Below are positions 1-6,134 of a stretch of 6,143 nucleotides of DNA, piece after piece. Origin of the DNA: an uncultured Clostridia bacterium (lineage in GTDB: Bacteria > Bacillota > Clostridia > Oscillospirales > Acutalibacteraceae); NCBI GenBank assembly GCA_945875045.1, contig CAMCIX010000106.1, forward strand, positions 1-6,143. Direction: 5' to 3'. How positions within the stretch are numbered: the first letter of the stretch is position 1; every line of letters starts with the position of its first letter. The translations under genes were made by a program, and so were the position numbers. The notes under the pieces were generated by a model that worked only from the letters and a program-made list of their open reading frames with translations, ran no database searches and was not told the origin of the DNA.

Positions 1-44
1 CACACTGCATATCGTCGGCAGCGTCAGATGTGTATAAGAGACAG
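1..44 (+). other. Illumina Nextera adapter left on the contig end (not genomic)
   Basis: Positions 26-44 read AGATGTGTATAAGAGACAG, the 19-base Tn5 mosaic end used in Nextera libraries. Positions 12-25 (TCGTCGGCAGCGTC) are the Read 1 side of the same adapter. Positions 4-11 read ACTGCATA, which from memory is the Nextera i5 index 506, and positions 1-3 (CAC) fit the end of the P5 arm. The four parts are in the order P5 end, index, Read 1 primer, mosaic end, then insert, exactly as in a library molecule. It probably entered the assembly from reads that ran through short inserts. It should not be read as a transposon end, and the mreB frame must not be extended into it. Confidence 0.97.
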
Positions 45-640
45 CCTATCAGCAGATTGTGCTTTTTGCGGACGTAGTTTATAATCGCCTCGTCAAGGTC
101 GTCGCCCGCAATGCGGATTGACCGGGCGGTGACAATATCGCCCAATGAAATCACCGCGACCTCGCTTGTGCCGCCGCCTACGTCTACTACCATACTGCCC
201 GCCGCGTCCCACACGGGAAGTCCCGCGCCGACCGCCGCCGCCATAGGCTCTTCGACCAAATCAACGTCGGTAGCGCCCGCCTGCTTTGCCGCGTCGTAAA
301 CCGCGCGGCTTTCAACCTCGGTAACTCCTGCGGGGATACATACCACCATTCGTACTCGGGAAAATACCGAGCCCTTAAGCGCCTGCCTTATAAATCTTTT
401 AAGCATTGCCGCGGTTACGTCGAAATCGGCGATAACCCCGTCCTTTAAGGGTCTTACCGCGACTATTGAGCCGGGGGTTCTGCCTATCATTTCCTTAGCC
501 TCTGTGCCTACCGCCCGCACCGCGTCGTTTCTTATATCATACGCCACAACCGAAGGCTCGCGCATTATTATACCCTTGCCCTTAACGCAGACCAAGGTGT
601 TGGCGGTGCCTAAATCCACTCCTATATCTCTTGTAAACAT
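45..640 (-). CDS. mreB: Rod shape-determining protein MreB/Mbl, N-terminal 198 codons, cut by contig end
   Basis: This is a bacterial actin homologue. The family forms ATP-dependent membrane-bound filaments that guide the peptidoglycan elongation machinery and so set cell width. The reading begins [17 protein letters not shown], with the phosphate-1 loop DLGTANT at residues 9-15. Further on come [14 protein letters not shown] at about 130-143 and the phosphate-2 loop [17 protein letters not shown] at about 151-167, all typical of MreB. The ATG at 640-638 is supported by the sequence AAAGGGAG at 655-648, seven bases upstream. The family is usually about 330-350 residues, so roughly 40% (part of subdomain IIA and IIB onward) is missing. 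The loss comes from the adapter at 1-44, not from a mutation: the frame is open to the junction. Firmicutes often carry MreB, Mbl and MreBH paralogues, and this fragment cannot tell them apart. The gene follows the lipid kinase by 55 bases and may be cotranscribed. Confidence 0.93.
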
Positions 641-695
641 ATCAAAACTCCCTTTATTAAATCCTATTACATTATTATTTCCCCTAAACGCGGTA
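641..695 (-). other. Kinase-mreB intergenic gap with mreB ribosome binding site
   Basis: This AT-rich 55-base gap holds the mreB Shine-Dalgarno sequence (AAAGGGAG, 655-648). I looked on the minus strand for a -35/-10 pair and found only isolated AT-rich hexamers with wrong spacing. I saw no stem followed by a T-run. Readthrough from the upstream genes is therefore the simplest reading, though a weak or alternative-sigma promoter cannot be excluded. Confidence 0.5.
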
Positions 696-1589
696 TTATT
701 GCGGGACTACAAGCTCAATCGCGTTATGCAGGTTTGAAATTAAAATCTCGTCCTTGCCTTCGGCATATTCTCCGTCAAGGGTCCAGGAAAGCCCCTCGCC
801 TCCAGTCACGACGACCGATTCGGCGGTGAAAAACTCTATGCCCTCCCTGTCGAAATCGCGCTTTAAAATGCCGTCTATTATGGGCTGGAGCTTTAAAATA
901 TTGTCGGGATTTCTTATAAGCAGAATTTCAAACCGACCGTCGTTAAGCTTTACTGCCGATTCGTCAAACTTGACTATTCCCCCGACCGACATTGAATTTG
1001 AAACCGCCCCGAACAGAAAATCGCCCTCGGTCTCGCGCTCGGCAGTTTTGAATTTTAAATGAACGGGCTTTATATTGCCGAGACTTTTAATACCCTCAAA
1101 GAAGTATGCCGCCTGACCGAGTACGTTTTTAACGTCCTGCGGGGCGGAATAGGAGGCGTCGGTAAACGCGCCGAAGGAGGCGGTGTAGGAAAAATACTTA
1201 TCGCCGAATTTGCCTATATCAAGCTGAATTTTTTTGCCCGTGGTAATATCGGCGGCGGCTTTAGGTATACTCCTTGCAATCCCTAACCCCGACGACCACT
1301 CGTTAAGGGTGCCCGACGGTATATAGCCGAGGGTGCAGTGAAGTCCCGACCGCATAAGCCCCGTTATAACCTCGTTTAGCGTGCCGTCCCCGCCGCAGAC
1401 GACTATTTTTTCGTATTCGTTTTTTTCTAAAGCGGAAACGTATTCGGTAGCGTCGCCCCGCGCCTTTGTGGGATAGACCGTGACGGCGTAATCGTCGGCG
1501 GAGAGTATCTCAACCACCTTTAAAAGCTCGGTTCTCATTTTCGCCCTGCCCGAGCAGGGATTTACAATAAGCAAAAGTTTTTTGTTCAT
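696..1589 (-). CDS. Diacylglycerol kinase / YegS-BmrU family lipid kinase
   Basis: This 297-residue protein belongs to the DAGK catalytic-domain superfamily, soluble or peripheral enzymes that phosphorylate a lipid hydroxyl with ATP. Members include DgkB, YegS and BmrU. The nucleotide-binding GGDGT signature is at residues 66-70, in the context [16 protein letters not shown]. The second glycine-rich block is [14 protein letters not shown] at 91-104, followed by [10 protein letters not shown] at about 138-147, and the C-terminal beta-sandwich carries the conserved LDGE at 271-274. The length matches the family. No signal peptide or membrane segment is visible. The ATG has AGAGG seven bases upstream, partly overlapping the tsaD stop region, and starts 12 bases after tsaD ends, so cotranscription is likely. 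A role in recycling diacylglycerol into phospholipid synthesis (DgkB-like) is plausible, but sequence alone does not fix the substrate. The usual N-D of the second block is N-E here (N96, E97). Confidence 0.9.
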   Translation of the reverse strand: MNKKLLLIVNPCSGRAKMRTELLKVVEILSADDYAVTVYPTKARGDATEYVSALEKNEYEKIVVCGGDGTLNEVITGLMRSGLHCTLGYIPSGTLNEWSSGLGIARSIPKAAADITTGKKIQLDIGKFGDKYFSYTASFGAFTDASYSAPQDVKNVLGQAAYFFEGIKSLGNIKPVHLKFKTAERETEGDFLFGAVSNSMSVGGIVKFDESAVKLNDGRFEILLIRNPDNILKLQPIIDGILKRDFDREGIEFFTAESVVVTGGEGLSWTLDGEYAEGKDEILISNLHNAIELVVPQ

Positions 1590-1601
1590 AGCTTTTCCTC
1601 T

Positions 1602-2609
1602 TTATCTGTAATCAATAGGTAATGTTGCCGCCGCGTTAAGTGATGAATCTCCTAAATTACCGTCCTTAAATTCGTAAAATGCCTGAACGCCCACCATAGC
1701 CGCATTATCGCCGCAGTATTTAAGCTCGGGGTAATAAAGGGTAATGCCCCGCCGCTTACATTCGTCGGTAAAACGCAAACGAAGCTCGCTGTTTGCCGAA
1801 ACTCCGCCTGCGACCGCTAAGGTTTTATACCCGTACTTTTCGGCTGCAAAAAGCGTTTTTTCAATAAGCATATCGCAGACCCTTTGCCGCACCGTAGCGC
1901 AGACGACCGGCACTTCGATTTCCTCCCCCTTTTGAGCCGAGTTATTAACAAGGTTCATAACCGCCGTTTTAAGCCCTGAAAAGCTGAAATCAAACTCGCC
2001 AGAGCTTACCTTTGGGTGGGGGAGGGGGTATTTTTTAAGGTCTGCCTTTGTCGCAATTTTGTCAAGGGTTACGCCGCCGGGGTAAGGAAGTCCCAAGGCG
2101 CGCGCCGTCTTATCAAAGCACTCGCCCGCCGCGTCGTCCCTTGTTCCGCCTAAAATTTTGAATTTTGTATAATCAGTAACCTCGGCTATTACCGTGTTCC
2201 CGCCCGATACCAAAAGGCAGAGGAATGGGGGCTTTAGCTCCGGATTTGTAATGTAGTTCGCCGCGATATGCGACCGCAGATGATGAACGGGGATAAGCGG
2301 CTTATTAAGCGAGAGCGCAAGCCCCTTTGCAAAATTTACCCCCACAAGCAGAGCGCCTATAAGCCCGGGCGCAAAGGTAACCGCCACCGCGTCAATGTCG
2401 GAATAGGTAAGCCCGGCGGCTTTAAGCGCGTCAGAGCATACTGCGGAAATCGCCTCGGTGTGCCGACGGGACGCTATTTCGGGGACAACCCCGCCGTATA
2501 TTCTGTGCTCGGCTATTTGGGTTGAAACAATGCTTGAGAGCACCTGCCGCTCCTCGGTTACCGCCGCGGCGGTCTCGTCGCAGGAGCTTTCAATTGCCAG
2601 AATCTTCAT
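1602..2609 (-). CDS. tsaD: tRNA N6-adenosine threonylcarbamoyltransferase TsaD
   Basis: TsaD transfers the threonylcarbamoyl group from threonylcarbamoyl-AMP to A37 of ANN-decoding tRNAs (t6A), working in the cytoplasm with TsaB and TsaE. The 335-residue protein opens with MKILAIESSCDETAAAV, the family's ATPase-fold start. The metal-binding histidines are H110 and H114 (VHHLRSH), and the third ligand is D301 in YCGDNAAM. Residues GGTRDDAAGECFDK (154-167) and YPGG (176-179) follow the bacterial pattern, and AVAGGVSANSELR at about 265-277 is the second phosphate-binding region. The glycine-rich SGGHT motif reads SGGNT here (N138). The ATG at 2609-2607 has AAGAGG about seven bases upstream, inside the end of the preceding gene, with a 20-base overlap that suggests translational coupling. 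Its partners TsaB and TsaE are not in this window and must be encoded elsewhere if the pathway is complete. Older names are Gcp and YgjD. Confidence 0.97.
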   Translation of the reverse strand: MKILAIESSCDETAAAVTEERQVLSSIVSTQIAEHRIYGGVVPEIASRRHTEAISAVCSDALKAAGLTYSDIDAVAVTFAPGLIGALLVGVNFAKGLALSLNKPLIPVHHLRSHIAANYITNPELKPPFLCLLVSGGNTVIAEVTDYTKFKILGGTRDDAAGECFDKTARALGLPYPGGVTLDKIATKADLKKYPLPHPKVSSGEFDFSFSGLKTAVMNLVNNSAQKGEEIEVPVVCATVRQRVCDMLIEKTLFAAEKYGYKTLAVAGGVSANSELRLRFTDECKRRGITLYYPELKYCGDNAAMVGVQAFYEFKDGNLGDSSLNAAATLPIDYR

Positions 2610-3456
2610 AAGAAAACCTCTTTGTCATAATAAGCGCGTCCTCGCGCGGAAGTCTGTAAAAATCTTTTCTTCTGCCCTCTTCTTTAAAGCCGGTTTTTTC
2701 GTAAAGGGAAACCGCCGCCGTATTAGAGGCGCGCACCTCGAGGGACACAAAGCTTAGACCCTTTTCCTTTGCAAAATCGAAAACCTTATTTATAAGAGCC
2801 GTCGCAACGCCGATTCCTCTGTACTGCGGGTAAACCGCGACGTTGGTGATATACCCCTCGTCAATAACCGCCTTAATGCCTATGTAGCCCATAAGCTGTT
2901 TTGAATTTTCGGCAATAAAGAATTTTGTGCCTAAGCGGTAGGCTTCAAGTATGCCTTCCTCGCTCCAGGGCTCCGAAAAGCAGAGAGCTTCAAGCCTTGC
3001 AATATCTTTTATATGCCTTTCTTCGAGTGGAACTATACATATATTGCCGAAAAAACCGTCTTTTTGAAGCTCGTCAATCGCCGCGAAAATTTCATCGCGG
3101 CAGCGGCGGTAAACCGTAATATCTCCCCCAAACGGGTCGGAAATTCCCTTTCCTAAGATATACAGCTTTTCCTGTGGTACGCCCGCCGATAAAAGCACCG
3201 CCCTGTGGGAGGGGGAAAGGCAGATTATTTTATCCGCCTTATTTATATCGCGGTCGGTTATCTGCCGTGAAATATGACCGCTAATATCAATCCCGACCTC
3301 CGCCATAGCCGTTTTGGAATTTAGGCTCACAGGCGAGCCGTCAGAAGCCAATCCTCGGCTTATTACCGTTATTCCGTCAAGCTCTTTCGAGCGTAAATAC
3401 CCCTCTGCCATAGGACTTCTGCAGGTATTGCCCGTGCATACAAATAAGATATTCAT
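2590..3456 (-). CDS. ywlE-rimI: Fused YwlE-like protein arginine phosphatase + RimI-like N-acetyltransferase
   Basis: One 288-residue frame holds two complete domains. Residues 1 to about 133 are a low-molecular-weight phosphatase. It has the P-loop C7-TGNTC-R13-S14 and the general-acid loop D107-P108, followed by FGGDITVYRRCRDEI. Thr11 in the P-loop is the residue YwlE uses to favour phosphoarginine, where tyrosine phosphatases usually have Ile. Residues from about 138 to 283 are a GNAT acetyltransferase that resembles RimI, the enzyme that acetylates the N-terminal alanine of ribosomal protein S18. It has the CoA-binding segment VAVYPQYRGIGVATAL (206-221), then LEVRASNTAAVSLYE with E240 and Y252, spaced 12 apart like the E. 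coli RimI catalytic Glu103 and Tyr115. The linker is only about four residues, and there is no in-frame ATG, GTG or TTG near it to start RimI separately. The start codon overlaps the polA stop by one base (TAATG). RimI commonly sits beside tsaD, whereas fusion to YwlE is unusual to my knowledge. The acetyltransferase substrate is inferred. Confidence 0.9.
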   Translation of the reverse strand: MNILFVCTGNTCRSPMAEGYLRSKELDGITVISRGLASDGSPVSLNSKTAMAEVGIDISGHISRQITDRDINKADKIICLSPSHRAVLLSAGVPQEKLYILGKGISDPFGGDITVYRRCRDEIFAAIDELQKDGFFGNICIVPLEERHIKDIARLEALCFSEPWSEEGILEAYRLGTKFFIAENSKQLMGYIGIKAVIDEGYITNVAVYPQYRGIGVATALINKVFDFAKEKGLSFVSLEVRASNTAAVSLYEKTGFKEEGRRKDFYRLPREDALIMTKRFSYEDSGN

Positions 3457-5984
3457 TATTCCTTCGCCTCAAGCCAGTTTTTGCCCGAATGTGCGTCGGC
3501 GGTAAGTCTTACTGCCAAATGAGCCGCATTTTCCATTTCGGTTTCCAAAAGGCGGCAGACCCTTTCCGAATCCCTTTCGTCACATTCGACTATCAATTCA
3601 TCGTGTACCTGAAGAATAAGCTTTGCGGTGGGTATGTCGGTTTTAAGTCTGTCAAATACCCTTATCATAGCAAGCTTAATAATATCGGCGGCGGTTCCCT
3701 GAATCGGGGCGTTTCTCGCCGCGCGCTCCCCGAAAGCCCGCAGATTGCCGTTGGAGCTTGAAAGCTCGGGAAGTCGTCTGCGCCTGCCGTAAAGGGTGGT
3801 GACAAAGCCGTCCCTCTTTGCGTTCTCAATCGTTTTTTCCATATACTCGGCGACCGACGGATAGGTTGCAAGATAGTTCTTTATATATCTGTCCGCCTCG
3901 GCTCTTGTTACGCCTATATCCTTTGAAAGGGAAAAGGCGCCTATGCCGTACACAATACCGAAGTTTACCGCCTTTGCGCGGCTTCTAAGCTCGGGGGTCA
4001 CCATATCGACAGGCAGACCGAAAACCTGCGAGGCGGTGACCGTGTGAATGTCGGTTCCCGTGTTGAAGGCTTCTATCATATTTTTATCGCCCGCAATGCT
4101 CGCAAGAACCCTAAGCTCGATCTGGGAATAGTCCGCGTCGCAAAGCGCTCTGCCCTCGGGAGCTATAAAGTAGGCGCGAAGTCTGCGCCCCTCCTCGGTG
4201 CGGACGGGGATATTTTGGAGATTCGGCTCAAGCGAGCTTATTCTGCCCGTTCTTGCCTCGGTCTGGTTAAAGGTTGAGTGAATCCTGCCGTCGTCGGCGA
4301 TACATTCCTGAAGTCCGTCGGCATAGGTGGATTTAAGCTTTGAAAGCTTGCGGTATTCAAGCAGGAGGTTTACCACGGGGTGGGCATAGCGAAGCTCCTC
4401 TAAAACCTCGGCGTTGGTGCTGTAGCCGCTTTTGGTCTTTTTCTTTGCGGGAAGACCTAATTTTTCAAAAAGCGCAACCCCTAATTGCTTAGGCGAATTA
4501 AGGTTAAATTCATACCCTACAAGAGAATAAATTTCCTTTTCTATAACCTCAATCCGTTCCTTTAGCTCTTGGGATAAGGCTTTAAGCCCGTTTTTATCAA
4601 CCAAAAAGCCGCAAAGCTCCATATCGCCTAAAACCCTTGCAAGGGGCAGCTCGATTTCGTCAAGTAATTTTCGCTGGTTTGTCTCCCTAAGCTCCTTTTC
4701 AAGCCTGTCACAGCAGACCGAGAAAAGGCAGGCGTTTTTAAAAGCGCCGTCATATTCGCCCTCTATTTCGGGAGCGGGGGAGGCATACTCGCTTATAAGC
4801 CTTTCGGCGGAATAGGAGGAGGCAGAGGGGTTAATAAGGTAAGCCGCAAGCATAGCGTCGAATACTACGCCGTCCAAATCGGGGTAGCTTTTATAAAGCG
4901 TTTTATAATCGTAAACCCTTTTTTTTACCGCGCCGTCGGCAAGAACGTGTTTAACCGTATTTTCGTCGGCTTTTGAAACCTTACCGTCAAAGATAAAATA
5001 ATATTCACCGTTTTCGGAATATATATCCGCCGTGTCTGTGGGGGTGATTTCTTCCGTTACGGAGAATTTTTTTGAATCGGAAAAATCGAGAGTCGTTTGA
5101 AGACTGCCGCTGTCGGGCGTAATTCCCATTTTTTCCATAAGCTTGAAAAATTCAAGACTTGTCATAAGCCGTGAAAGCCCCGCAGTATCGCGCGGTCTTG
5201 TTTTATAGGAGGAAATATCGCCGTTTATGGGGGCAGCTTTGCAGATTGTGCCCAGCTCGCGGCTTAAATAGGCGCTTTCCTTGCCGCTTTCAAGCTTTTT
5301 ACGCACGCCCTCCTTAATATCGATAGTATCAAGATTTTCATATATATAGTCAATGCTGTGAAAGCGGGAAATAAGGTCTGTAGCGGTCTTTTCGCCCACC
5401 CCCGCAACGCCGGGTATATTATCGGACGAGTCGCCCATAAGACTTTTAAGCTCAATCATTTCGGGTGGAGTAAGCCCGTATTTTTCGTAAAGCGCCGCCT
5501 TATCGTAGTTTATAATTTCGGGCTTGCCCATTTTTGTTGCGGCAAGCAGAACCCTTGTTGAGTCGGAAATTAGCTGTAAGGAATCGCGGTCGCCCGTGGC
5601 TATTACGCACTCGTCGCCGTTTTTTTCGCAAAGAGCGGAGAGGGTTCCCAAAATATCGTCCGCCTCGTAGGTCTCGCACTCAACACAGGTGTAGCCCGCG
5701 AGGGTCAGCCACTCCTTCATAACGGGGAGCTGCTGGGCAAGCTCGTTAGGCATACCCTTGCGCCCCGCCTTGTATTCGCCGTACATTTTATGGCGGAAGG
5801 TGGGCTTTTTAAGGTCGAACGCCACGGCGACGCCGTCGGGCTTTTCGGTCTCGATAAGTCGGTTTAAAATATTAATAAATCCGTAAACCGCGTTGGTGTA
5901 CCTGCCGTCCTTAGTAGTCAGCAATTTAATACCGTAAAACGCGCGGTTAATAATACTGTTGCCGTCTAACGCTAACAGCTTCAA
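3456..5984 (-). CDS. polA: DNA polymerase I (5' nuclease + polymerase, degenerate proofreading domain), TTG start
   Basis: This family A polymerase removes RNA primers, fills gaps and takes part in excision repair. With the TTG start it is 842 residues beginning MKLLALDGNSIINRAFYG, the normal PolA N-terminus. The 5' nuclease (1 to about 290) keeps its acidic metal ligands D7, D57, E107, D109, D110, D132, D134, D185 and D188, with a helix-hairpin-helix at IPGVAGVGEKTA. The middle domain (about 310-430) lacks the DxE pair of Exo I and the Exo III aspartate, so proofreading is probably lost, as in Bacillus-type enzymes. The polymerase has motif A DADYSQIELR (616-625, catalytic D618), motif B RSRAKAVNFGIVYG (667-680, with F675 and Y679) and motif C QVHDELIVE (792-800, D795). 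The same frame stays open to an ATG at 6044, but that ATG is part of the predicted -35 box, and the extra 20 residues do not resemble the family. GGAGG lies eight bases before the TTG. It is the first gene of the cluster. Confidence 0.96.
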   Translation of the reverse strand: MKLLALDGNSIINRAFYGIKLLTTKDGRYTNAVYGFINILNRLIETEKPDGVAVAFDLKKPTFRHKMYGEYKAGRKGMPNELAQQLPVMKEWLTLAGYTCVECETYEADDILGTLSALCEKNGDECVIATGDRDSLQLISDSTRVLLAATKMGKPEIINYDKAALYEKYGLTPPEMIELKSLMGDSSDNIPGVAGVGEKTATDLISRFHSIDYIYENLDTIDIKEGVRKKLESGKESAYLSRELGTICKAAPINGDISSYKTRPRDTAGLSRLMTSLEFFKLMEKMGITPDSGSLQTTLDFSDSKKFSVTEEITPTDTADIYSENGEYYFIFDGKVSKADENTVKHVLADGAVKKRVYDYKTLYKSYPDLDGVVFDAMLAAYLINPSASSYSAERLISEYASPAPEIEGEYDGAFKNACLFSVCCDRLEKELRETNQRKLLDEIELPLARVLGDMELCGFLVDKNGLKALSQELKERIEVIEKEIYSLVGYEFNLNSPKQLGVALFEKLGLPAKKKTKSGYSTNAEVLEELRYAHPVVNLLLEYRKLSKLKSTYADGLQECIADDGRIHSTFNQTEARTGRISSLEPNLQNIPVRTEEGRRLRAYFIAPEGRALCDADYSQIELRVLASIAGDKNMIEAFNTGTDIHTVTASQVFGLPVDMVTPELRSRAKAVNFGIVYGIGAFSLSKDIGVTRAEADRYIKNYLATYPSVAEYMEKTIENAKRDGFVTTLYGRRRRLPELSSSNGNLRAFGERAARNAPIQGTAADIIKLAMIRVFDRLKTDIPTAKLILQVHDELIVECDERDSERVCRLLETEMENAAHLAVRLTADAHSGKNWLEAKE

Positions 5985-5992
5985 ATCAAACG

Positions 5993-5997
5993 CCTCC
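5993..5997 (-). promoter_or_regulatory. Shine-Dalgarno sequence that fixes the polA TTG start
   Basis: The minus strand reads GGAGG at 5997-5993, then eight bases, then TTG at 5984-5982. This is a near-ideal ribosome binding site at good spacing. The frame downstream of the TTG begins exactly where PolA proteins normally begin (KLLALDGNS). The ATG at 6044 has only an A/T-rich run upstream and no such site. Confidence 0.88.
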
Positions 5998-6015
5998 AAA
6001 AAGCATATATAAATC

Positions 6016-6044
6016 AGTATACCATTTTTTTCTTCATATGTCAT
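6016..6044 (-). promoter_or_regulatory. Sigma-A-type promoter for the polA cluster (extended -10)
   Basis: On the minus strand, ATGACA at 6044-6039 matches the -35 consensus TTGACA at five of six bases. TATACT at 6021-6016 matches TATAAT at five of six. The spacer is exactly 17 bases and ends in TGG, giving a TGn extended -10. Transcription should start near 6010-6008, leaving a leader of about 25 bases that contains the polA ribosome binding site. The A/T-rich tracts at 6045-6080 upstream could act as an UP element. It probably drives polA, the fusion gene, tsaD and the lipid kinase, and possibly mreB. I saw no operator-like palindrome overlapping it. Confidence 0.8.
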
Positions 6045-6086
6045 TAAATTTTTTTAAATTATTAACCCCTTTTTTTAAAACCAATG
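6045..6086 (-). other. AT-rich spacer upstream of the polA promoter
   Basis: This non-coding stretch consists mostly of A and T runs broken by a short GGGG. It separates the terminator hairpin from the -35 box. I see no open frame. Its A-tracts are placed where an UP element would contact the RNA polymerase alpha subunit, but this is inference from composition only. Confidence 0.4.
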
Positions 6087-6134
6087 AAAAAGCCCTCCTA
6101 AAAGCCGTTATCGGGCGTAGGGAGGAGCTTTTAA
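6087..6134 (-). terminator. Probable intrinsic terminator of an upstream minus-strand gene
   Basis: Read on the minus strand, AGCTCCTCCCTA (6130-6119) can pair with TAGGAGGGCT (6100-6091) with two single-base bulges. Inside, CCG and CGG can form a small inner stem around ATAA. The outer stem is followed by five Ts (6091-6087) and preceded by an A-run, as in Rho-independent terminators. The next minus-strand promoter begins about 40 bases later, which fits the end of one transcript and the start of the polA unit. On the plus strand the T-run after the stem is only four long, so plus-direction termination would be weaker. The gene it would serve lies beyond 6143. Confidence 0.65.

Noticed and set aside
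26..44. A Tn5/IS50-like mosaic end that might mark a real transposon insertion.
   Set aside because: It is followed upstream by the exact Read 1 primer and an i5 index, so it is library adapter, not an element in the genome.
111..299. A plus-strand open frame across the mreB region.
   Set aside because: It is the antisense shadow of mreB, has low-complexity Pro/Ala/Thr/Ser composition and no ribosome binding site.
641..720. A promoter for mreB in the gap after the lipid kinase.
   Set aside because: TTGAGC-, TTTAAT- and TAATAG-like hexamers exist but none pair at 16-18 base spacing.
754..1286. Two plus-strand frames opposite the lipid kinase.
   Set aside because: Both lie wholly antisense to a gene with clear family motifs and show no protein-like features of their own.
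2268..2757. Plus-strand frames opposite tsaD and the acetyltransferase end.
   Set aside because: They are shadows of the minus-strand genes; composition is Arg/Gly-rich as expected from antisense reading.
3040..3065. The fusion gene as an artefact of a sequencing indel at the six-base A-run near 3050-3055.
   Set aside because: Shifting frames at this run gives quick stops, but the RimI domain has no usable in-frame start codon nearby, so two separate genes do not fall out naturally. Read-level confirmation would still be useful.
3665..3871. A second minus-strand frame inside polA.
   Set aside because: It overlaps the polymerase motif region of polA in another frame and has no ribosome binding site or recognisable domain.
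5264..5722. Several frames on both strands across the 5' nuclease part of polA.
   Set aside because: They are antisense or alternate-frame shadows of a fully conserved nuclease domain.
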